This document shows positions 56,360 to 64,000 of a DNA stretch of 64,000 nucleotides, in pieces. The stretch lies in NCBI RefSeq assembly GCF_006716305.1, contig NZ_VFOU01000002.1, forward strand, positions 310,001-374,000. The letters run 5' to 3'. The first letter of the stretch is position 1. Each line of letters starts with the position of its first letter. The stretch comes from Enteractinococcus coprophilus. GTDB lineage: Bacteria > Actinomycetota > Actinomycetes > Actinomycetales > Micrococcaceae. Both the position numbers and the translations under genes were made by a program. The notes under the pieces were generated by a model. It did no database searches, was not told where the DNA came from, and saw nothing but the letters and a program-made list of their open reading frames with translations.

Positions 56360-56911
56360 TTACTGCTGGTAATACTCGTCTTCTCCTAAGATCGTAAAGT
56401 AACCCTGTCCTTGGAGATGATCTTCATCCTCAGTTCGAATAGGGCCGCCTTCTCTGGAATCCAGCAATGAAAATACTGCACCGATGCTACCGGAGATGGT
56501 CATAAGAATAGCTGCTGGGTTGGCAATTGCTGAGCCAGCGCCTTCCCATCCGGGCCCGAATAATACTGCAACAAGCGCAGTCGCTTGGTCCGGAGTCCCT
56601 AATGAAAAAATAGTGCTATCGGGTAGGAACATTCCCACCACAAACGCCCAGAAAAACGCGAACCAAAGCCATGCGACTGAGCGCCTTGTCGGGATCATAC
56701 CGCGTGATGCTGGAACGCCTAAGGTCACACATCCAATAGCGATCAGAATCAGAGGCAAGGTAATAGTAACGACCCATGCGATTGGAACCGTGGTCCCAAT
56801 AATAAGTCGTGGAACAAGAATCCAAGCGGCGAGGATGAAAGTCCCAACCCACCCGCCGGAAATACCGAATTTATGCCACCCAGTTGGCACACCCTGCTGT
56901 GATTTTCCCAT
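56360..56911 (-). CDS. Four-segment membrane protein of unknown function
   Basis: The 183-residue protein has about four hydrophobic segments (residues about 20-40, 45-68, 80-100 and 128-150), with WLWFAFFWAFVVGMFLPDST in the third, and an acidic cytoplasmic tail ending EDEYYQQ. I do not recognise a family. I place the start at ATG 56911 (MGKSQQGVP); a longer in-frame start at 56965 adds 18 basic residues. No ribosome site is seen, so the message may be leaderless. It lies directly upstream of the FUSC gene and probably shares its transcript; divergent lplA follows. Confidence 0.68.
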   Translation of the reverse strand: MGKSQQGVPTGWHKFGISGGWVGTFILAAWILVPRLIIGTTVPIAWVVTITLPLILIAIGCVTLGVPASRGMIPTRRSVAWLWFAFFWAFVVGMFLPDSTIFSLGTPDQATALVAVLFGPGWEGAGSAIANPAAILMTISGSIGAVFSLLDSREGGPIRTEDEDHLQGQGYFTILGEDEYYQQ

Positions 56912-57069
56912 ATGAACTAGCCTAGCCCGAAGAAAGATTCGCTGTGCTCTCAACGTGATCTCCACGACACCGAGCCAATGCGCGGATGATCAAGCTGACC
57001 GTAGAGGAGCTACCGGGGTTATGCGCAAAACGTGGACGGAAGCGTTGCTCTGGCGAGTATGGTAGAACC

Positions 57070-58158
57070 ATGACTGCTCGAAACGCTACTGACAACCAAC
57101 AACTCCATGGTGAATTCAAAGTTCCAGGTGGCAAGTTAGTCATCGCCGACCTCGAAGTGACAAATGGAAAAATCTCGCGAGCCAATATCAACGGTGATTT
57201 TTTCCTGGAACCCGATGAGGCGCTTGATGACATTAACCAAGCCCTGGTCGGGCTGAGCTACGATTCCAGCCACAGCACGATAGCCGGAGCTATTGACCAG
57301 GCTGTCGACGAATCCGTGGTGATGTTTGGTTTTGATGCTCACGCTGTTGCAACAGCCGTGCGGAGAGCTACCGGTTTTGCCACTCGCTGGGACGATCATA
57401 ACTGGGAAATTATTGTGCCCACAGAAATCCCGATCTATACCCAAGTGGCCCTTGACCAAATCTTGACGGAAGATGTTGGTGCAGGACGCGCAAATCCAGC
57501 AATGCGTCTATGGCGATGGCCACTGTCCGATCCGTCTGTCGTGATCGGCTCTTTCCAGAGCTACAGTAATGAGGTCGACGCCGAGGCCATCGCACGACAC
57601 GGCATTAAGGTTGCCCGCAGGGTCTCCGGTGGCGGAGCGATGTTTATGGAAGCGGACAACGCGGTCACGTATTCGCTATACACTCCTACCTCGCTCGTGG
57701 ACGGTATGAGCTTTTCTGATTCCTACCCGTTCCTCGACGCCTGGGTGATGGAGGCGCTGCAGCGAATGGATGTCAAAGCCTTCTACGAACCGCTCAATGA
57801 TATTTCCACGCCGGAAGGCAAGATTGGGGGAGCTGCCCAAAAACGCCTGGCGTCTGGCTCCATGCTGCATCACGTCACGATGTCATATGACATCGATGCC
57901 CAGAAGATGACCGACGTTTTGCGCATCGGTCGTGAGAAAGTTTCCGATAAAGGCATCACTTCGGCGCAGTCTCGTGTCGACCCGTTGCGTCGGCAAACCG
58001 GGCTCTCACGGGAAGATATCTGGGAGATCATGATCGATACATTCCAGACACGCTACGCAGCCAACACGCGTGAAGTGACGGCCGAGGAATTGTCTCGAGC
58101 AGAGGCGCTAGCTGAACAGAAATTTAAAACTCACGAGTGGATTTATCGCGTGCCATAG
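57070..58158 (+). CDS. Lipoate-protein ligase family protein with permuted domain order
   Basis: Lipoate ligases attach lipoate (or octanoate) to the E2/H proteins of dehydrogenase complexes. The 362-residue protein has a small N-terminal domain (about 10-100; HGEFKVPGGKLVIADLEV) of the kind found at the C-terminus of E. coli LplA. The catalytic biotin/lipoate transferase domain follows (about 120-340), with ARRVSGGGAMF (183-191) and the lipoyl-Lys-contacting KIGGAAQKR (251-259). The order is thus reversed relative to E. coli. Start is ATG 57070, seven bases after TATGGT, so the transcript may be leaderless; an earlier in-frame ATG at 56986 is less likely. A terminator follows. Confidence 0.88.
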   Translation: MTARNATDNQQLHGEFKVPGGKLVIADLEVTNGKISRANINGDFFLEPDEALDDINQALVGLSYDSSHSTIAGAIDQAVDESVVMFGFDAHAVATAVRRATGFATRWDDHNWEIIVPTEIPIYTQVALDQILTEDVGAGRANPAMRLWRWPLSDPSVVIGSFQSYSNEVDAEAIARHGIKVARRVSGGGAMFMEADNAVTYSLYTPTSLVDGMSFSDSYPFLDAWVMEALQRMDVKAFYEPLNDISTPEGKIGGAAQKRLASGSMLHHVTMSYDIDAQKMTDVLRIGREKVSDKGITSAQSRVDPLRRQTGLSREDIWEIMIDTFQTRYAANTREVTAEELSRAEALAEQKFKTHEWIYRVP

Positions 58159-58167
58159 GAAGACGCA

Positions 58168-58197
58168 GAGAGCCGACGAACGGGAGCGCCGGCTCTC
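58168..58197. terminator. Terminator between lplA-type gene and pepN
   Basis: GAGAGCCG (58168-58175) pairs with CGGCTCTC (58190-58197), followed by ACCTATTTCTCTT on the plus strand. The genes converge here. Confidence 0.72.
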
Positions 58198-58218
58198 ACC
58201 TATTTCTCTTACGGACGC

Positions 58219-60855
58219 TTAACGCGCCTGGGCAATGAGACGTTGTGCGATATCGGCTCGTCGTTCGATGACGATCCGGCGTAACGCTGCCGGGGCCTCC
58301 TGATACTGGGCTAACCAGATATCAATGTTGACTAACACCGGGTGCGTTGTTTGAGCCCCGGGGCCACCTTTAATTGGCTGGTGACGTAACGGAAATAACC
58401 CGTTGATCGTTCTGGAGGCTAAGTTATTGGATCTTGTCTGCCAAATATCGACAAGGCCTTCAAGTAGCGGCATCAGTTGTTTGGCCGCAAAGTCCGGGGA
58501 CGATGAGGTCAACCCTTGTGCTGTCGCTGTGAGTTGAGCATTTGACAGTACCTCGCCATCGGCGTCTTGGCCTTCGAACACCTGATGCCATAGCTGCCAA
58601 CGTTGCGCCTGATCGGGAACGGCAGCCACTGCTGTTCGGTACAAGAGTTCGTTATTGGCCGTGGGTGATGCAGCGAATTCAACGTCTAAGCGGGCTCGGT
58701 CGATTCTGCCCAGGGATGCCAAGCTGATCAAGAGGAACCAGCGGAGCTCGTCGTCGATGCGTAAGCCGGGAGAAAGTTCTGACGTCTCATCACTTGCCAA
58801 CAACAGCGTCAGCTCCGGAGCTAGGGCTTCTGTCCCAATACCAAGTCGTGTCAGTGCGCGGGCTACTGAACGTTGGCGATCTGAACCGGGCTCCAGTTGG
58901 ACTAATGCATCGAGTAATGCGGTGCTAAGTTGTTTGGTCAGTCGCGTGCGTTGTGAGGTTGGTGCAAATTCTTTGAGTGCCGTTACGGCTTGATCCAAAA
59001 TACGCTCATGCATGGAAACGTCGCTGATCGAGTGACTGAGTCGAGCCACCGCACTAATGAAATCTGCTGCCGAAAGAGTCGCCTGCCGGACCATCGTCCA
59101 TAAACTCGACCACACGGTTGCTACCGCAGTCGAATCGGGATCAATGACCGGGTAGGTGCTGACAGCATCCAGGGATCCTGGGTCAAGCTGCACTTGAGCA
59201 TAAGTTTGGTCGTGGTGATTGACTAAGACTGCTCGCGGTACGGAATTATCCACGATCAATTGGTCCACTGCCACAGTTGCTGATCCCGCAGGGATATCCA
59301 CTCGAGCTTGGTCGGTCACCACGAGTTGCTCGGCGTCATTTAGAGTCAGGATCGCGATGTAGAGGCTGTGTGGGCGCAAAACGGTTTCCCCGGTTTGCGG
59401 ATCGATTGCCTCTTGATGGATCGTCACGGCGCCATTATTTGCAACGGTGGCTTTCACTGTTGCTGGCCCCGAAGTCTGTAACCAGATATCAGACCACTGC
59501 TGCAAGTCTCGACCGGACGCTTCTTCAAGAATTGCTAAAAAGTCTTCGAGCTGTGCTGTGCCAAAGGCAAAGCGCTCAAAATATGTGCTACAGGCGCTGT
59601 GGAATGCTTCTTCTCCTACGTAGTGGAAGAGCTGTTTGATAACAGCGGCACCTTTGGCATAAGTGATGCCGTCGAAGTTTTGTCGCGCTGCTTCTAAATC
59701 CACGATATCGGCAACAATCGGGTGCGTAGTCGGATAGGAGTCCTGTACATACGCCCAAGCTTTACGCTGATGAGCAAAAGACTGCCACGCCCCGGGCAGA
59801 TCAGTCGCATCGGCGACGGCTTTGGTGCCAAAGAAGTCAGCAAATGATTCTTTCAACCACAGATCATCCCACCATTTCATGGTGGCAAGGTTGCCAAACC
59901 ACATGTGCGACATTTCGTGCATCACAGTCGTTGCTCTGGCCACGTGTTGGGAGGCAGTTGCTTGTGAGGTGAAGATATAGGACTCATTGAAGGTTACTAA
60001 GCCCGGGTTTTCCATCGCCCCGAGGTTATATTCGGGGACGAAGGCCTGATCATATTTACCCCACGGGTAGGGGTAGTGAAATTGTTCATGGAACCAGGTC
60101 AGGCCCTGTCGAGTGAGGGTGAAGAGCTCTTCAGCATCGACATGTTCGGCTAAAGATTGGCGCGCGAAGATGCGCAAGGCCATGGGTTCCGTGCTGTCGT
60201 CGTGGGGGTCCCAATGACTGTCGAACCTGGCATACGGGCCAGCTAAAAAGGTGGTGAGGTAGGTAGATATCGGGTGCGTTGGAGCAAAACGGACCCTGTC
60301 GATTCCGGATGCAACGGGCTCTCGATCGATTTCGTGCCCGTTAGATGCCAGTGTCCAGGTGTCTGGACCGATGATCGTGACATGAAATGCCGCTTTGAGG
60401 TCTGGTTGCTCCATATTTGGGTAGACGCGTCGGGCATCAGCAGGTTCAAACTGCGAATACAGATACACCTGACCATCGACCGGGTCTACGAAGCGGTGGA
60501 GTCCTTCGCCCGAATGTGAATAGCGACTGTGTGACTGAATGACGACTTCGTTCTCGGCAGCAACATTGGGGATCAAAATGCGGGCTGTACCGGCGATTTG
60601 CCCGATGTCTTGTGGCACCCCGTTGATCGAAACGGATTCTACCGAATCACCCAGATAGTTGACGAACGTGTCTTCTCCTGGCCTGGTCGCAGTGAACCGA
60701 AGGGTGGTGGTGACCGGATAAGTGGGCTCATCCAATGCCATCGCATTGGATAGGTCAAGTTCGACCTCATAGTTACTCATGGTGATGAGCTCCGCCCGGG
60801 CGTAGGCCTCCTCGCGAGTGAGTCGTTCATCATCCAGCAATGGGGTAGTAGACAT
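58219..60855 (-). CDS. pepN: Aminopeptidase N (M1 family)
   Basis: PepN removes N-terminal residues from peptides in the cytoplasm. The 878-residue protein has the M1 substrate motif GAMENPGLVTFNE (near residue 283) and the zinc site HEMSHMWFGN followed by LWLKESFADF (HExxH-x18-E, near residue 320), with VAxxY-type residues between. The large helical C-terminal part is typical of M1 enzymes. It begins with ATG and stands alone on the minus strand after the acyl-CoA oxidase gene. Confidence 0.95.
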   Translation of the reverse strand: MSTTPLLDDERLTREEAYARAELITMSNYEVELDLSNAMALDEPTYPVTTTLRFTATRPGEDTFVNYLGDSVESVSINGVPQDIGQIAGTARILIPNVAAENEVVIQSHSRYSHSGEGLHRFVDPVDGQVYLYSQFEPADARRVYPNMEQPDLKAAFHVTIIGPDTWTLASNGHEIDREPVASGIDRVRFAPTHPISTYLTTFLAGPYARFDSHWDPHDDSTEPMALRIFARQSLAEHVDAEELFTLTRQGLTWFHEQFHYPYPWGKYDQAFVPEYNLGAMENPGLVTFNESYIFTSQATASQHVARATTVMHEMSHMWFGNLATMKWWDDLWLKESFADFFGTKAVADATDLPGAWQSFAHQRKAWAYVQDSYPTTHPIVADIVDLEAARQNFDGITYAKGAAVIKQLFHYVGEEAFHSACSTYFERFAFGTAQLEDFLAILEEASGRDLQQWSDIWLQTSGPATVKATVANNGAVTIHQEAIDPQTGETVLRPHSLYIAILTLNDAEQLVVTDQARVDIPAGSATVAVDQLIVDNSVPRAVLVNHHDQTYAQVQLDPGSLDAVSTYPVIDPDSTAVATVWSSLWTMVRQATLSAADFISAVARLSHSISDVSMHERILDQAVTALKEFAPTSQRTRLTKQLSTALLDALVQLEPGSDRQRSVARALTRLGIGTEALAPELTLLLASDETSELSPGLRIDDELRWFLLISLASLGRIDRARLDVEFAASPTANNELLYRTAVAAVPDQAQRWQLWHQVFEGQDADGEVLSNAQLTATAQGLTSSSPDFAAKQLMPLLEGLVDIWQTRSNNLASRTINGLFPLRHQPIKGGPGAQTTHPVLVNIDIWLAQYQEAPAALRRIVIERRADIAQRLIAQAR

Positions 60856-60939
60856 AATCCTTATTCAATCATCGACGAGATCGCAGTTGCTGTCTGTAAC
60901 GCCACCGGTGTAGGTGGCCCAGCAATACCTACGAAATAT

Positions 60940-60981
60940 ATCAGCGTGCTGTTGATATGGGATGATCAACAGCACGCTGAT
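60940..60981 (-). terminator. Terminator after the acyl-CoA oxidase gene
   Basis: A perfect 17-bp stem (60940-60956 with 60965-60981) encloses an 8-nt loop. On the minus strand it is followed by ATATTTCG, so it would end the TetR-oxidase transcript before pepN. Confidence 0.82.
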
Positions 60982-61003
60982 GCATGACGAGTGGTTTCGC
61001 GGG

Positions 61004-63037
61004 TTAGCTTTGTCGCGAGCGGTGCACCTTCTCAAGGATGGGTGCCTCGCCGGAAGCCCGCAGACGACGATAATACTCGGCAGCTTCTTCCTGGCGCTCG
61101 TGTTCTACACCGGAGGCGATATCCATTCTCAGGTGGTGTTGGTTGTAACCAAAAGCATCGACCAGATCTTGAGCATGTGGCCGAAGCCGGGCGGCTAGTC
61201 GGTTGGTGTACTGGCGGAGGGTCTTCGCTCGTTGTTGGGAAATCCGCCCGTATTCGATGAACCATCCAAGATCTTGTTCGATCGTGGACAACGCAAACAG
61301 GTCGCGCATCCAGGTCATGATCTTCTGTGTTTCCCGGTCTTCAATAGCCTCAAGCGCGGTAGTAAACGATTCCCATTGCAGCAGCTGGGCGTAAGATTTC
61401 GCAGCTTTGATCAGATCGTACTGGTTTTCATTAAACACCCGAGCTTGTTCGGCTTGAGATTCTTTGGCCACCGGTCGTAATACTTCGGCAACCTCGGCAA
61501 TTTGAGTTCGGACCCGGTCAGCAAAAAGGCTGCGTTGTACATCAGGATCTTTCAGCCAGGTGGCAGAACGGCGCTCGGATCCAACATCAGATACCTGTTG
61601 CACCACACGACGCAAACCGGACCGTTCGTATAAGCTGTATTCCGCGCGTTCGGCGACGTATTTTGTCAGGACTTTAAACGATGGGTTCGCAAATTCTTTC
61701 GAATAGTCTCCCAGCAGCCGACGCCCAACAAGTTGCAATAAGACGTTGTTATCGCCTTCAAAGGTGGTGTAAATATCCAGGTCATCGCGCAGTGCACTGA
61801 ACCGGTTTTTCGAAGCGATGTACCCGGCTCCACCGGTCGCTTCACGGGCTTCTTGATAGACGTCCAGGGCGTTCCACGTGGTGACAGCTTTAATGCCTGC
61901 CGCGAGTGTTTCAAGTTCCTGCCGATTTTCATCCGTGTCGTTTTCACCGGAGAAGACTTCGTGGAATTTCACTAACAGATCGTTGGTCGTAAAAATATCA
62001 GCGTATGTCCGCGCCAGACGGTCGATGAGACGACGCTGGTGTAACCCATAGTCCAACAGGACTTGTTCTTCGATATCAGAAGCAGCATTGAACTGCCGAC
62101 GCTGGTTGCCGTAGGTTATGGCACCCGTCAGCGCCAGGGCTGAGGCGTTAGCTGCAGTCGTGGCAAGTGAAACACGTCCTTGGACTAGTGCTCCCAGCAT
62201 GGTAAAGAATCGACGTCCCGAGGAGGGAATTGAAGTTGAATATTCACCATGTTCATCGACGTCGCCCAGTTTATTGAGCAAATTCGTGCGCGGGATCCGC
62301 ACCTGCGTGAAATGTAGTCGCCCGTTGTCGATGCCGTTGAGACCACCCTTGTAGCCGTCGTCTTCACCGCCGACGCCGGGCAAAAAGTTCCCCTCGTCGT
62401 CACGCAGCGGAACAAAGAACGCATGGACGCCGTAGTTGACGTTCTTGGTAATCAGTTGGGCAAAGACCACAGCGGCTTTGCCATGGAGTGCGGCGTTACC
62501 GAGGAACTCTTTCCAGGCCGCTTTGAAGGGGGTATGGATTTCAAATTCGTCGTCCTCGGGGATGTAGGTGGCGGTGGTGTCGATATTGCCAACATCCGAC
62601 CCGTGGCCAATCTCTGTCATGGCGTACACGCCCGGCAGGTCGAGGCTTAGTACCCCTGGCAGCCATTTCTTGTGTTGTTCCGCATTTCCTAGAGTCAAGA
62701 TTGCGGACCCAAATAACCCCCATTGCACACCCCCTTTAATCTGCATGGACGGGTGGGCATGGAACATTTCGGCGAAACCGGCAACATTTGCACCAGGGCT
62801 TTCTTGACCGCCGAATTCCTTTGGATATGCTTTGCCGATCACTTTGCGATCAGCGAGTTCTTGTATTTGTTTCAGGGTCAGTTCACGATGTTCTTCCATA
62901 GTCAGGTCGAATTGATGATGGAAAATTGGCTCTTCCATCATTTTTCGTACCTGACGACGGTCTGCGGCCCACGGACCCAACAGGAGTTCCTGAAGTTGGT
63001 CCTGCTCGACTCGTAGATCTTTTTGTTTTAACGACAT
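61004..63037 (-). CDS. Acyl-CoA dehydrogenase/oxidase family flavoprotein
   Basis: The roughly 677-residue protein is an FAD-dependent acyl-CoA oxidase-like enzyme of beta-oxidation. It has an N-terminal alpha-helical domain, YAMTEIGHGSDVGNIDTTAT (flavin-contact motif), a middle beta-domain, and the C-terminal part with TGGAGYIASKNRFSALRDDLD and TTFEGDNNVLLQLVGRR, the Glu of which is the expected catalytic base in acyl-CoA oxidases. ATG 63037 follows AGGAGG; the longer open frame lies in the TetR gene. Its start overlaps the TetR stop (TAATG), so the two are translationally coupled. Confidence 0.9.
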   Translation of the reverse strand: MSLKQKDLRVEQDQLQELLLGPWAADRRQVRKMMEEPIFHHQFDLTMEEHRELTLKQIQELADRKVIGKAYPKEFGGQESPGANVAGFAEMFHAHPSMQIKGGVQWGLFGSAILTLGNAEQHKKWLPGVLSLDLPGVYAMTEIGHGSDVGNIDTTATYIPEDDEFEIHTPFKAAWKEFLGNAALHGKAAVVFAQLITKNVNYGVHAFFVPLRDDEGNFLPGVGGEDDGYKGGLNGIDNGRLHFTQVRIPRTNLLNKLGDVDEHGEYSTSIPSSGRRFFTMLGALVQGRVSLATTAANASALALTGAITYGNQRRQFNAASDIEEQVLLDYGLHQRRLIDRLARTYADIFTTNDLLVKFHEVFSGENDTDENRQELETLAAGIKAVTTWNALDVYQEAREATGGAGYIASKNRFSALRDDLDIYTTFEGDNNVLLQLVGRRLLGDYSKEFANPSFKVLTKYVAERAEYSLYERSGLRRVVQQVSDVGSERRSATWLKDPDVQRSLFADRVRTQIAEVAEVLRPVAKESQAEQARVFNENQYDLIKAAKSYAQLLQWESFTTALEAIEDRETQKIMTWMRDLFALSTIEQDLGWFIEYGRISQQRAKTLRQYTNRLAARLRPHAQDLVDAFGYNQHHLRMDIASGVEHERQEEAAEYYRRLRASGEAPILEKVHRSRQS

Positions 63038-63687
63038 TAGTCCTCCTGAGGGTGTTCTTCGGTGCTTTGCGATTCCAATCCAACTAACAACCAATTGGCG
63101 ATCCGGTGGGCGAGTTCCTCTGCACTGAGACGTGTGGGGTAGCCTGTTTCGGCGATCCATTCTTCACCTGCGGCGCGCACGAACCCGACGGCTGCCACCG
63201 CCCAGTAATACGCCAGATTCTTGTTAGCGGCGGTGGAGTCGGCATTTTTGTAATGCGGAAAAACGTGCTCCACCGCTCGTTGCAGGAACCGGGCCATGTT
63301 CTGGCGAAAGATATTCATGCCCGTTGGAATCGCCGTCGAGAAGTTATAAACGTTGGGTGAGGAATTGGCCAGTTGTAGGTACACCAACACCATGGTGTAT
63401 AACCCGTCTCGGGCACTGGGAGCCGATTTACCGGCTTTTTTCAGTTCGGTTTCCATAAAGTCAATCGAGGCCTGCGCGACGGCTTGCTGAAGCCCTTGTT
63501 TATCGTTGAAATAACGATAGAACACGGACTTCGAAGTACCAGCATGAGAGGCGATTTCTTCCATTGACACCTCGGGTCCAATACTGTGGACAGCAGCACG
63601 CGCCGAGCGAATCAGGTCGTTTCGACGTTGACGACGGTGCGCTTCCCAGCGTGTATTGCGCCCGTCCGGAATTGGTGTTGCAGACAT
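63037..63687 (-). CDS. TetR family transcriptional regulator
   Basis: The 216-residue protein has an N-terminal TetR helix-turn-helix (residues about 20-65; VSMEEIASHAGTSKSVFYRYFNDK) and a ligand-binding C-terminal domain. It probably regulates its own operon and the divergent thiolase in response to acyl-CoA or a related ligand (inference from context). I place the start at ATG 63687 (MSATPIPDG); the open frame extends upstream across the promoter but is not conserved. The stop overlaps the oxidase start. Confidence 0.9.
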   Translation of the reverse strand: MSATPIPDGRNTRWEAHRRQRRNDLIRSARAAVHSIGPEVSMEEIASHAGTSKSVFYRYFNDKQGLQQAVAQASIDFMETELKKAGKSAPSARDGLYTMVLVYLQLANSSPNVYNFSTAIPTGMNIFRQNMARFLQRAVEHVFPHYKNADSTAANKNLAYYWAVAAVGFVRAAGEEWIAETGYPTRLSAEELAHRIANWLLVGLESQSTEEHPQED

Positions 63688-63693
63688 CTTCAC

Positions 63694-63708
63694 GATACTG
63701 AGAGTATC
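63694..63708. promoter_or_regulatory. Candidate operator for the TetR regulator
   Basis: GATACT-GAG-AGTATC is a perfect dyad just upstream of the TetR start and overlaps its likely -10 (TATCGT on the minus strand). A weaker AGTGT-N8-ACACT follows at about 63719-63736, and TAATCT at 63736-63741 may be the -10 for the thiolase. Confidence 0.5.
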
Positions 63709-63772
63709 AGGTAAGGTGAGTGTCCGTAAACACACTAATCTGTATCCTCGATCATTGGGAAAGAGAATTTGC

Positions 63773-64000
63773 ATGACTTCTACATCCACAGCCGCAATCG
63801 CCGGTGGTCCACTTCGACCAGCAGTCGTTCTCGGCGGGAACCGCATCCCCTTTGCGCGCGCCCATGGTGCCTATGCTGGTGCATCAAATCAGGACATGTT
63901 GACCTCAGCGCTTGAAGGCCTGGTGGCACGATTCGGCCTCCAAGGCAAAGCCTTAGGAGAAGTTGTCGCCGGGGCAGTCATGAAGCATTCAGCAGATTTC
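63773..64000 (+). CDS. Acetyl-CoA acetyltransferase (thiolase), 5' part, cut by the window end
   Basis: Seventy-six codons are visible, with the thiolase N-terminus: VVLGGNRIPFARAHGAYAG, SNQDMLTSALEGLVARFGL and GEVVAGAVMKHSADF. This form resembles the FadI-like thiolases that work with long substrates in beta-oxidation. The active-site Cys would lie beyond the window. ATG 63773 follows AAGAGA. Divergence from the TetR-oxidase pair suggests a shared fatty-acid degradation regulon. Confidence 0.88.
   Translation, partial: MTSTSTAAIAGGPLRPAVVLGGNRIPFARAHGAYAGASNQDMLTSALEGLVARFGLQGKALGEVVAGAVMKHSADF

Overview
The window looks like a chromosomal core segment of an actinobacterium of the order Micrococcales, probably Micrococcaceae-like. 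The evidence is a run of typical actinobacterial neighbourhoods (rpsA-coaE-uvrB-terC, uvrC-rapZ-yvcK-whiA, pgk-tpiA-secG, tal-tkt/ctaB, sufR-sufBDC-sufT, fabG-SDR), a DUF222/HNH endonuclease, an Rpf-like secreted protein, many GTG/TTG starts and several apparently leaderless genes. By eye GC content is in the upper fifties per cent, moderate for this order. I see no rRNA, tRNA, CRISPR array, insertion sequence or prophage.

Layout. 1-7 kb: 3' end of polA, rpsA with a strong upstream promoter and a perfect-palindrome terminator, a membrane gene whose 3' end carries a frame-shifting 23-bp tandem duplication, a minus-strand trio (yigZ-type, RlmG-like methyltransferase, trpF), then coaE and a ChaA-like antiporter. 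7-28 kb: excision-repair genes uvrB, uvrA and uvrC interleaved with terC (behind a yybP-ykoY manganese riboswitch), a DUF222/HNH protein, an S33 peptidase, a YdjM-like membrane hydrolase, a Ski2-like helicase, a Tam-like methyltransferase, an MBL hydrolase and a PlsC-type acyltransferase, ending in rapZ-yvcK-whiA. 29-38 kb: sodA, lower glycolysis (pgk, tpiA), secG, an Rpf/LysM protein, then tal-tkt divergent from ctaB and a lipoprotein. 38-49 kb: ctaA, an ABC-2 exporter pair, the SUF iron-sulphur operon without sufS/sufU, RNase HI with an extra C-terminal region, and an ABC-F ATPase. 49-64 kb: SURF1 with two small partners, fabG plus a non-canonical SDR, serB, a lone ABC ATPase, a TSUP transporter, rpmE (type B), a FUSC protein whose start may be AUU, a domain-permuted lipoate ligase, pepN, and a TetR/acyl-CoA oxidase pair divergent from a thiolase.

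Themes. Haem-A and cytochrome-oxidase maturation is spread over ctaB, ctaA and SURF1. Manganese and oxidative-stress handling appears in riboswitch-terC and in a SodA with Gln at the metal-tuning position. Central carbon metabolism is present, but the gap gene and the zwf-opcA-pgl-pgi block that usually accompany these neighbours are missing here. The strongest non-coding element is the Mn2+ riboswitch. The most unusual coding observations are the possible AUU start of the FUSC gene, the permuted lipoate ligase, the frame-shifting duplication and the reduced SUF and pentose-phosphate clusters. I did not find a convincing wholly new multi-gene system.
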